A stretch of 64,000 nt of DNA from Dryococelus australis (Eukaryota > Arthropoda > Insecta > Phasmatodea > Phasmatidae). A program made the translations under genes and the position numbers. The notes under the pieces were generated by a model, which saw nothing but the letters and a program-made list of their open reading frames with translations, did not search any database and was not told where the DNA came from. Where the stretch lies: assembly GCA_029891345.1 (NCBI GenBank), contig CM057000.1:133040163-133104162 (forward strand), read 5' to 3'. Positions 55,978-64,000 of this stretch are shown one piece after another (position 1 is the first letter of the stretch; every line of letters begins with the position of its first letter).

Positions 55978-56655
55978 CTATACAGTGTCAAGGGAGCACT
56001 TTTTAAGGCCCTTCCATCTGGTATAATAACCGCAACATAATATTTTATTGTGGCCTTAAGGGGGCCGCCTACGAGGCGCTTCAAATCTGTTGCTATATGT
56101 TGGGAGAATCCGTTTTTTTTTTTTTTACGGAACTTCTCCACGTGCGCCCAATGTGCTAATTTACGAAAAGAAAACAAACTTCAGGCGACGACGGAACGTC
56201 GCTTTCAAGACACTGCGCACGTTAGAACCACTATTTCCAAGCCCTCCTACACAGCTAAAAACGGCATTTTCAGACTGCCGTATGTCAAAATGTGCTGACT
56301 GGATCTACGTGAAACTCAGGTACAATCCTGCATTGACTTTGCAACAGACTTTTCATCAGTAAAATAATATGGTCACCGCTTAAAGTCCCATAGAAAAAAA
56401 CGGTTCGACGAAAAGCTTGAGCGCTAGTTTAGTGCTTCCCGCATAGTGGCGATGCGGCACTTGATGTGCGTGCCAGTGTCGCCCTTGGCGTTCGCTCACT
56501 CCTGTGTCACATTGCGTTGATTTTTGGGAGCTATGAAATGTATACTCTGTGTTTATCACTCACACGGAAATTTTTATATTAGTTGGCGAAAGGATATAAA
56601 TAGGAAAACGGAACTTTTAAGTAAGATCTTAAAAAGCTTTACTGTGAATTGCATA
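55978..56655 (+). mobile_element. Short-form MITE split by a 450-bp insertion
   Basis: The left part (to about 56055) has GGGAGCACTTTTTAAGGCCC and ATAATATTTTATTGTGGCC, as in short-form copies. The right part resumes at about 56508 with GAAATGTATACTCTGTG and TTTATCACTCACACGG, then GGCGAAAGGA and a worn TIR ending near 56655. The inserted DNA is described separately. Confidence 0.75.
56060..56507 (-). mobile_element. TTAA-associated insert within the short MITE
   Basis: Begins right after TTAA (56056-56059) with GGGGGCCGCCTACGAGG, the same start as 28692 and 54154. Its right end in reverse (GCGAACGCCAAGGGCGACAC, CAAGTGCCGCATCGCC) matches the P3 segments at 28501-28850 and 54154-54300. This is the only copy whose both edges are set by an interrupted host element. 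No clear TTAA is left at the right edge. Non-coding; T-run near 56112-56126. Confidence 0.65.
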
Positions 56656-57109
56656 TAGGTGGGTCTCGGTTACGTTTCAATATATCGCTTAAAAAAAAAA
56701 AACCCCTTGTACCTTGTGCCTAGAAGAATCATGTTACAAAAGAACAAGATGGAGTAAATACATAAGAGTTTTTGGGTATTGCTATGTCTGTAAATCTTTA
56801 TTTACCACCAATTTTCAGGGCGTTGAAATTTTAAACTTTTTTTTATAGCAATGTGGTTCGGGAAAAGATGGGTAATGTCTTTTTTTTTTGTTTTTGTTTT
56901 TAAGCTATATTGTGAAGGGCGGGAGAAACACGAGTAGGACCATTTAACATGTAAAAATCTTATCCTCTTATTTATTGGTAGAGACGGGGTGGGGCGGAGG
57001 GGCGATGCCAGTGAATTTCCTCCCCCCCCCCCCTTGTAATTTCTTTATCTGCTTAATGTAACAAAATTCATTTCCTTGCCAGGGAACGTGAGTTAAGTTC
57101 CTGAATAAA
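56656..57109. other. Unassigned spacer with A, T and C runs
   Basis: C-run near 57022-57034. Nothing else recognised. Confidence 0.5.
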
Positions 57110-57492
57110 GGCTGTTTGTTCACGATAAAGTGAGCACTTTTGAAATCAACATCAGAAAAAAGTCACTACCCCTGCCTGCATGGGCGTCCTGAGTGGCATG
57201 CGCCCAGTCAAGTTGGTAACGATGGATGGGAAGTAGTTCCGTATCTTAACGTCGAACAAAAAGTGTTAGGTAATCATTTCTGATAGTTTAAATTATTTCT
57301 TTCGCTTTCTGTATTTTTTAATGCAACGAAGTGTGAAGATATGCAGATTTGTAACATATTTACTTTTCTAATAATTTCACTGTTTCACTTGACCGACGCA
57401 TGAATCAAGTGATGAGGCCCATGATACACAATGTGCATACAAGCAGATATTAAGCAGGGCTTTTAAAAGTGCTCATTTTACCGTGAACAGCC
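57110..57492 (-). mobile_element. Long-form MITE, reverse
   Basis: Opens GGCTGTTTGTTCACGATAAA (a small insertion in the TIR) and closes GTGCTCATTTTACCGTGAAC with AGCC. The interior in reverse includes TGGCATGCGCCCAGTC, AAAAAGTGTTAGGTAATC and TTAAGCAGGGCTTTT. Somewhat shorter than its relatives: the TTCTTCCGCC block seems lost near 57425. Confidence 0.88.
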
Positions 57493-58071
57493 CTTAGTAT
57501 TAACGCGTAATGATTGATGAGACTAATTGTTCTCACGTGAAATTTATAACAATGAAGCTCAATGCCAACTCCAGATAGAAGTACGGGCTGTAAGACACAC
57601 GAGGACACAGATTACTAAGATATACAGACTGTCAAACCCAAGGATATCGGCGTAGCTCAAAATTTCGTGTCGCTCTTGGTAAACTTAATTTTACACCAGA
57701 CACTGGCATGGAAACATGACACTGCAGTTTGTTTATATTGTCCATTTCATATAATTGGGGTAAAATCTGACAGACAACGTGACCAACCTACAAACTATGT
57801 AAGCGGTAAATGCTCTCGTTCGTAAAGTATTTATCAGCTGATGAACTGCTGCAGGATCCGTGTTGTTATGTTGGCTGTTTTGATGATGGCTTTGAAAGAA
57901 TATAGTACTCAGAACTAAAAGTTGTAATTTAAAATCTTAATTTTCTTACAACATTTATGTTTAAATTATGTTTTTGAACCAATATTAAATTATCTTAGCT
58001 ATTAGTGACTGTTCTTTAAAAACATGTTTAGCATTTATGACAGAGGATGTGACACGTACGAACAGCAAACG
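57493..58071. other. Unassigned spacer
   Basis: Nothing recognised. Confidence 0.5.
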
Positions 58072-58433
58072 TTTCCAGCCAATGGCTAGCCATGTTTGTG
58101 TTTCCAGTTTCCAGCCAATGGCTAGCCACGTTTGTGTTTCCAGTTTCCAGCCAATGGCAAGCCATGCTTGTGTTTCCAGCCAATGGCTAGCCACTTTTGT
58201 GTTTCCAGTTTCCAGTCAATGGCTAGCCATGCTTGTGTTTCCAGTTCCCAGCCAATGGCTAGCCATGCTTGTGTTTCCAGTTTCCAGCCAATGGCTAGCC
58301 ATGTTTGTGTTTCCAGTTTCCAGACTATGGCTAGCCATGTTTGTGTTTCCAGTTTCCAGCCAATGGCTAGCCATGTTTGTGTTTCCAGTTTCCAGCCATT
58401 GGCTAGCCATGTGTGTGTTTCCAGTTTCCAGCC
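58072..58433. repeat. 36-bp minisatellite, about 10 units
   Basis: Unit TTTCCAGCCAATGGCTAG then CCATGTTTGTGTTTCCAG (36 bp), one unit shortened at about 58176. Most units contain the perfect palindrome ATGGCTAGCCAT. Because 36 is a multiple of 3 the array is open in two plus frames (162 and 140 codons) and on the minus strand, encoding repeats such as FQPMASHVCVSS. The open frames are expected from the period and do not by themselves show coding. Confidence 0.95.
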
Positions 58434-59769
58434 TGGCGAACGCCGTTTGTGCGTGTGCATTTTTTTCATCGTGTATATTATACGAATATTTTGTAGGTGG
58501 TGTTGTCGGAGTATTCAATCGGTAGTTTATTATTTTTTATTTGCATTTTTCTAGTATCGTTGGTTATAGGTACCGTTGTAGTGCGTTTTCGTTAGTTAAA
58601 TGTAATATTAATCAGCACGTGTTTACCGCTTCGTGAAAACTGCTCGTTCCGCCATTTTCCTTACCGCCTTCCACAATGAAGTGACACGAATCCTATAATT
58701 TACGTATATAGGTTTAAGTTTGTTTGTGTCAGGAAACGTACGTAGTGTTGAGTTTGCTGAATGATTGTGCAAATAAATTATATAATGCTAGTGATGAAGA
58801 AACGTAGCTTCAGTGAAGTAAACTCGCAAGGATTGCCATAGGAATTAAAGTGTTCAAAAGTTTGCAAATTTTACAAACAGTAATTTTGCGTGTTTTGTAA
58901 ATGTATTTGTAAACCGGTAATGTAAATACTGAAATGCACGTGGCCTGGAAAAGTAGCACTTCCCACACTTTTGTAGTGAGTGAATAATATTTACTTATTT
59001 GTCTATATTGTAAATTCAACGAGTGTAGGGTTAACTTCGGTCAAAGTGTGTGCATGTGTGTGTGTATACTGCTGCATCTGTAAGATACGAGCAGCGACGC
59101 TTGTATCGCATTTTGTTTTTTCATTAAAGTAAAGTTTTCGAAGTTAAATAATTTAAATGTTATTTCCATACGAGCAAAATTTTCCACTGCTCATCGAAAA
59201 AATATACAACTCGAAATGCCACACACTCCTAAAAACATCAAAATAATGCCGTCTCAAGAAAGATGCTAATCTAAAGCCACCCCCCCCCCACACACACACA
59301 CACACACTGTTTACTTTTCCCTAGAAATAAAATAAACAGAACTACAACATATTTAACTCTAATTAAAAAACAAAACCGGTTGGAATGCCAACCTAGCTAT
59401 AATATCCTACATTATTTACTGGGCGGAAATTAGCTATCAGGGAACACGAGGGAGGAAAATGCAAGTGTGCTTTGGACTCAACACATTTGTTTACAAACGT
59501 ATTTTTCTTCAGTGACAAAACAACTGCGGTGGAAGGATACATTGTGGCCGGGCTACTTTTCTAGAACTGTCAAGATTTACCCCATTTACATGAAATGGAC
59601 AATAACCTATAAGCTAGTACATTTTTACTCCACCATTAGCCTTTTTATTGGAAAACGCGAAGTGAAGTTGATTTATCTTATTACATATTTTTTAGAATAA
59701 GAATTTGCGTATTAATAACACAATTATGGCTATTTGGATGGTGCACTAATAAAGTAAACAGGCCCGGGG
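58434..59769. other. Intergenic DNA, nothing recognised
   Basis: C-run followed by (CA)n at 59280-59307. No gene recognised. Confidence 0.5.
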
Positions 59770-59872
59770 CAATGTTGATTGCACATATGGCACAAGGATA
59801 CAAAAACGAGTATTAAAGGATATATCCTAAGCGGGGCCCCCAAAAATGTTCAATTGACCGTGAGCAGACTAT
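59770..59872 (-). mobile_element. Long-form MITE right-end fragment
   Basis: ATATCCTAAGCGGGGCCCC, then ATGTTCAATTGACCGTGAGC and AGACTATA correspond to the TTAAGCAGGG and GTGCTCA...CCGTGAAC end of reverse-oriented long copies. The rest of the element is missing. Confidence 0.6.
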
Positions 59873-60046
59873 ATTACAACTTCGAGCAGGAGAAAAAAAT
59901 AATAGCTAATGGCGCAAGTTGCTCTGCTTTTCGAGGCCAGCGTCTTTCAAGATTTTCTTCTGAGCTGCGCCACAGTCTCCGAAAACTTAGCGAAGGGGAG
60001 CCACAGCAAACAAAGGAACATTTCTCGTGTTTGTGACGACGCGCTC

Positions 60047-60447
60047 CTTTTGAAAGCCCTGCTTAAAATCTACTTGTATGCATGTTGTGTATTCTTCCGC
60101 CTTATGTCAAATTAACATTGGCATGTACCTCATCACTCTAGTCATACGTAGGTCATGTGAAACTGTGAAATTATTATAAAAACTGATATTTTACAAATTT
60201 GCTGATTATTTCACTTCGATGCTCTAAAATAAAACAGAAAGCGAAAGAAATAATTTTAGTTGTAACAAATGTTCAATTTAATACTTTTTATTCGACGTTA
60301 AGATATGGAACTACTTTCCCCTCCATCGTTGCCAACTTTACTGGGTGCATGCCACTCAGTGCGCCCGTTGAAATATATGCAGGCAGGAGCAGTGACATTT
60401 TTCTGAGGTTGCATTCAAAAGAACTCACTTTATCGTGAACTATCTTC
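60047..60447 (+). mobile_element. Long-form MITE lacking the outer left TIR
   Basis: Starts inside the TIR at CTCCTTTTGAAAGCCCTGC and continues with ATCTACTTGTATGCATG, TTCTTCCGCCTTATG, TACTTTTTATTCGACG and a right end of ACTCACTTTATCGTGAAC. The outer 20 bp on the left are not recognisable, so it is end-deficient. Confidence 0.85.
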
Positions 60448-61249
60448 ACCAAACAACACCGCTCATGTAACACTGCTTCACCATCACTAGCTCTACAGGC
60501 GACATTAAAAGTTCTATAAGCTATTATGTGCTGCGGCTGAAAACTTAAATTTTTTTATGGGTCTGTAATCGACGTATTTTGTACTCAAAACTACAGCTAT
60601 GTCAAGAAAATTTGTTCCAGCTACCGTTGCAATTTGGGAAAGCCCAAAATAAAATCACAATTGATAATATCACACCTTCATCTACTTCATATATTCTTGC
60701 TGAATAATATGTGTTCTCATTAATCATCTCAATAGTGGGGTAAGAAAATCTCATAGAAAATTTCACAGATGGCCGCAATTTAACTCTTTCAAGCACAAAT
60801 AAATAGCGTATGTTATTTCAGACGTTGCAAACATAGACTAAATAAAGAGTCTGATTCTCGTGTCGTGCGGACGTATCCGATGATCTACCCTACACCAAAT
60901 ACAGCTGTCAAAGTCCCACGGTCAAAAATGATGAACGAGATTTTTCATATCTTGATTTCAAAAAACCAAGCCTTTTTATATGAATAAAATACTTTCACAT
61001 ATCTTAATTTAATTAGACTACATTAAAATTGCTTTTAAGGAAATGTACAAGTGTACAAAGCGAGTTTTGTTGTGGGAGAGATTGGTATCGGGGAGAATTT
61101 TCGCCGTTAGGTGCGCAGTGTTAGAGGTCACTTTCCAACATCAGTAGAATAAACCTTGATGTGGTTTATGACATTCGTGTTGGCAGAGAAGTAGTTCAGT
61201 TTTGAGACACACGGTGGCTACTGCACTGCAAAAAAAAAAAAAAATTACA
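60448..61249. other. AT-rich spacer
   Basis: Nothing recognised apart from an A-run near 61231-61244. Confidence 0.5.
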
Positions 61250-61697
61250 ATATTTACTGACAAATTGTTTGTAATTTTACAAATGCTTGTAACAGTATAA
61301 AGATTTCTCTTGTAAAACTACAAGGGCTATGTTTGTAATAGACCCAAGAAATGTTTGTACTGTACTGACCCGTGTTCGCGAGCTTCAGCAAAATGGCGGA
61401 CACTCAACAACGTAAAACAGTATATAGATGTTTGTGCAAAAAACTATGGGTGATGTAAAGTACAGTTGCGTGCGAAAATACATACACAAACAAATATATA
61501 ATCATTTATTTATTTATTATAAATGTATTGCATGTTTGAATAACGTTGAACAAAACATAAATAATCATAAAACGACAATTTCAATAAAACGTGACCGTTT
61601 TACTAATTAACTGTTAGTGTTTCCTAGTTACACAGAACTCTTAAAATAAAATAAATGTATTCTTATTAATCAAGCAACTTCCTTAATATCTTATAAG
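61250..61697. repeat. Dispersed repeat R4, copy 2
   Basis: Matches 37930-38320 (ACTACAAGGGCTATGTTTG, CAAAATGGCGGACACTCAAC, ATTAACTGTTAGTGTTTCC, CACAGAACTCTTAAA). It stops at 61697 where the hAT-like end begins, while copy 1 continues in a different way, consistent with the hAT-like element having inserted into or beside R4. Confidence 0.72.
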
Positions 61698-62475
61698 TTG
61701 TGGCCGGAAAAATTCGCAAGTTGCGATAAAAGCGATTTATTTGCGAATTTCAAGTATAAATGCAATGATTTGCTACATTTATTTCAAAATGCTATTTTGG
61801 CGATTTTTGTTTAAAACTCCAAAATAGTTGCGAAAAATTGCACATAAAAACCAAGTAACGGTTATTTCAATTCAATAACTCCTTTATTTTTATTTTAGAA
61901 CACTCATAAACGTGTGGAATTAATACATACCAGTGCAAAAAGTAGGCCTAACAAAGTGAAATTTTGAAAGCAATACAGTATTTATTTTACTTTGGGTGCC
62001 AATACAGTTTAATTATTATTTTTACTCATTTAATTTTTCACAGTTTACATTTTTCTAGTGCCAAGTACTTAAAAGAAAAGGATTGCAACGCCAGATATAT
62101 CGTAAACAAACAGCGTTTTACTGGTCGCCATATTTATCAGATATGTGCCATAGATTAACGAAACAAATAAGCAGTGAAAACTCTAGTCAAAATAACAATA
62201 TGTAAAATGCTCACATACAGACATCAAAAACTAACCGCAATTTAAAATGATCACATTTGTTCGAGCTATTTTGTTATCAAACAAGCAAATGCAAGTATCT
62301 TGTAACATTGACGTGGAGACTATTTGTTTGTGGTTTCGTTATGTACGCCGATGTATCTAAGTTATTCAGTTGGCGTTCCTGCTGTTATACCATTCACCTT
62401 CTGTTATTGTTTGCATGTCTCGGCGATGTTTTTATTTTAAGTTATGTATCTAACGGCACACTACAAATAAATAAA

Positions 62476-64000
62476 ATGGGAAGGAACAACATAAAATTAA
62501 TGGTTTAACACGCTACTGATGGAAATACAATATTCTGTAAGTTCTGTAAATGCAGTGTGTCGTGGAAAAAAAAAAGACTCTATCGAGAAACATGTGACCT
62601 CAGTGAAACACGCGCTAAAGAAAAATAATTCTGTAGACCAACGTATTCAAACATCGCTTGTGTCGGTTGCGAACTCGACGAAGAGCCGAAAATTGGACAG
62701 TGATTATTTTTCAAAAAAACTGTGGAAGCTTTTGCAAAGGCAAATATCCCACTAGAAAAGTTAGAAAATTCAGCCCTGCGAGAGTGGATAAATGAATTCA
62801 CACACGGTGGCTGTGATGCGGCTTGCGTTAAAACTCTGCGAGAGAAATATGTTCCAGGTAGGCCTAAGTAAGGATGGAATAGTTTTTGAAGGTGCAAATA
62901 TATAACCTGTAATGTTCTGAAAAATGCTTTAATTAGTGTTTTAGCTACTCGTTTTAATTAAACGAGAAACTTGTTAATCTTGAAATATGAACAGAGTTGT
63001 GCTGCTAAATTATTTGTTTTTTTATTTCCTCAAATACACACACTTAGTGATTCTTAAGCTTAGTTACTGAATTTAAATTAATTTGTTTACTTATCTCAGC
63101 CATTCCAATATACAATAATCAAAGCTCAATTGTTTCTTGCTTTTCAGAAATTGCAACGGAGTATGTATCCTCCACCATTGCCGCTTTGGAAGGAAAAACT
63201 ATTCACATACTATGTGATGAGACAACAGACAGAGTTGGGCATTGTGTTTTTGTTGTAATTCTTTATCCTCCTGAGTGCACAGAGGAAAAATTGTTTGTGG
63301 TAAGTGCTACATATCTTGATGCTTGTAATGCCACCAGTTGTTCTCGAGCAGTGTCGGATGCAATAAAGAAGTACAATATCAGTTTCGATAACATTCTTGG
63401 GTTTGTAAGTGATAGTGCCCGTTCCATGACATTATGTTTTGAAACTTTGAAAGTTGTGGTGGGTGATCATTTGCTACATGTCCAATACTGGGCACATACA
63501 CTCAACTTACTTGGGAATTCTTGGACACTGGTAATGAACGAGTAGAATAAAGTCATAACAGTTGTGAAGTCTGCTTTCTTGAACACTCGAAAACGTAAAA
63601 GTAGGTATTTGAACTACCTGGAAGACAAACGTGCTGGCAAGAAACCAGCAAAGTTATTTCCAGCACCAATGCTTACAAGATGGGACAGCTGGTTTAGTGC
63701 TGTTTTTATTTATCTGAATATTTCACTGATTTTATCGAATTTTTCAAGTTGCCAGAAATGTTGGAAATCTGCAACAGTGGAATAAACTACTTGTCTCATT
63801 TGACAAATAAACAAGTTTGCAGTCTTGATGCTCAAGCTATATTTGTAAAGGAGCATGCACAAGATTTAGTGCAGCTAGCAACTGTCCTTGAGGGTTCAAA
63901 ATATATGACATCTCATCGTCTGTACCCCAAATTGGATACGCTCAATACAGCTATGGAGGAGGTTGAGCAAGGAAAGCTACTCCCAAAAACAAGAGCAGCC
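62476..64000 (+). pseudogene. hAT-like (CGGBP1-like/BED) transposase, one intron, partial
   Basis: Exon 1 encodes a BED-type zinc finger: FCKFCKCSVSW (CxxC) followed by DSIEKHVTSVKH (HxxxxxH). It goes on to ANIPLEKLENSALREWINEF and VKTLREKYVP. A GT-AG intron at 62858-63147 (GTAGGCC...TTGCTTTTCAG, 290 bp) joins in phase 1 to EIATEYVSSTIAALEGKTIH, ILCDETTDRVGHCVFVVILY, the catalytic-core-like VSDSARSM and LHVQYWAHTLNLL, KLFPAPMLTRWDSWFSAV, and FIEFFKLPEMLEICNSGI onward to the edge. This matches the layout of CGGBP1-like hAT proteins (DETTD, cargo-like D-S, HxxxLxL, TRW). Breaks: a stop at 62506-62508 just after a possible start; a +1 slip at the A10 run 62566-62575 compensated in the A7 run 62713-62719; a TAG at 63543-63545; and a frame change near 63716-63727. 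The two A-run slips could be assembly errors. It is probably inactive but young. Confidence 0.82.
62858..63147 (+). other. Spliceosomal intron in the hAT-like transposase
   Basis: Donor CAG|GTAGGC after codon TATGTTCCA plus G, acceptor TTGCTTTTCAG|AAATT with a pyrimidine tract. Joining keeps the reading frame (YVP-E-IATEY) and removes several stops. Length 290 bp, AT-rich. Confidence 0.85.

Larger units (their letters stand above)
61698..64000 (+). mobile_element. hAT-like DNA transposon, left end to beyond the window
   Basis: Placed from a probable left end TTGTGGCCGGAAAAATTCGC at 61698 to the right edge. Subterminal TTGCGA/TCGCAA words (TTGCGATAAAAGCGAT, ATTTGCGAATTT, TTGCGAAAAATTGC) lie at 61717-61840, as expected for transposase-binding sites. 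The transposase frame runs from about 62476 and is still open at 64000. The right end and any 8-bp duplication lie outside the window. The end assignment is inference; the transposase assignment is stronger. Confidence 0.65.

Noticed and set aside
55452-56177. 241-codon minus-strand frame, the longest in the window
   Set aside because: It crosses the edge of a short MITE and its insert and a GC-rich stretch, passes through GA and C runs, and shows no recognisable domain.
58072-58433. CRISPR-like array
   Set aside because: There are no unique spacers. The whole 36-bp unit repeats, in a eukaryotic context. The same holds for the 29-bp and 78-bp arrays.
9860-59290. Multiple G or C homopolymers (near 5650, 9870, 10967, 14780, 15175, 22288, 49592, 55861, 57023, 59281) as a functional signal
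   Set aside because: Scattered without common context; could be ordinary simple repeats or places where the assembly is uncertain in length.

Overview
The window looks like repeat-dense intergenic DNA from a large, AT-rich arthropod genome, most likely an insect. The evidence is tRNA-derived SINEs with A/B-box heads, Tc1/mariner-like and hAT-like transposase remains, an insect-type LINE reverse-transcriptase tail, and a very high load of short terminal-inverted-repeat (TIR) elements (MITEs). The species cannot be named from the sequence. I found no host exon, rRNA gene or functional tRNA gene that I could defend, and no LTR/retroviral or Polinton signature. Nearly all short open frames are chance.

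The dominant element is a pair of MITE families sharing the TIR GGCTGTTCACGGTAAAGTG (about 35 bp in all). A long form of about 410 bp has 13 copies or fragments and a short form of about 235 bp has 6. Together they cover roughly a tenth of the window. One copy abuts a 29-bp minisatellite whose unit contains the first bases of that TIR.

Layout: 1-5.3 kb, SINE tail, MITEs, an inverted MITE pair and the 29-bp array. 5.3-11 kb, plain AT-rich DNA with two MITEs. 11-16 kb, a second TIR family, a third dispersed TIR family, a triplicated 78-bp unit, a hAT-type MITE with an 8-bp target duplication, a palindrome, a 40-bp satellite and a LINE tail. 16-26 kb, sparse, with MITEs. 26-31.5 kb, SINEs in opposite orientations and a SINE with an exact 11-bp target duplication inside a tandem repeat. 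31.5-37 kb, nested MITEs, an internally deleted Tc1 element, a decayed multi-copy arthropod protein and a possible LINE tail. 37-44 kb, TIR elements, one carrying a MITE inside it, and three SINE types. 45-52 kb, GGATTG-rich satellite, repeats rich in AGGTCA, ATGGCGG and TGACGTCA motifs, and a degenerate IS630/Tc1-like transposase. 53.7-56.6 kb, a run of palindromic elements delimited by TTAA. 57-61 kb, MITEs and a 36-bp minisatellite. 61.7 kb to the right edge, a large hAT-like element whose transposase carries a clear GT-AG intron.

The most interesting points are the run of TTAA-bounded palindromes, the MITE/minisatellite junction, the TIR element carrying tandem nuclear-receptor-like, YY1-like and CRE-like motifs, and the intron-bearing hAT-like transposase. 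All family assignments rest on reading by eye; no search was run.
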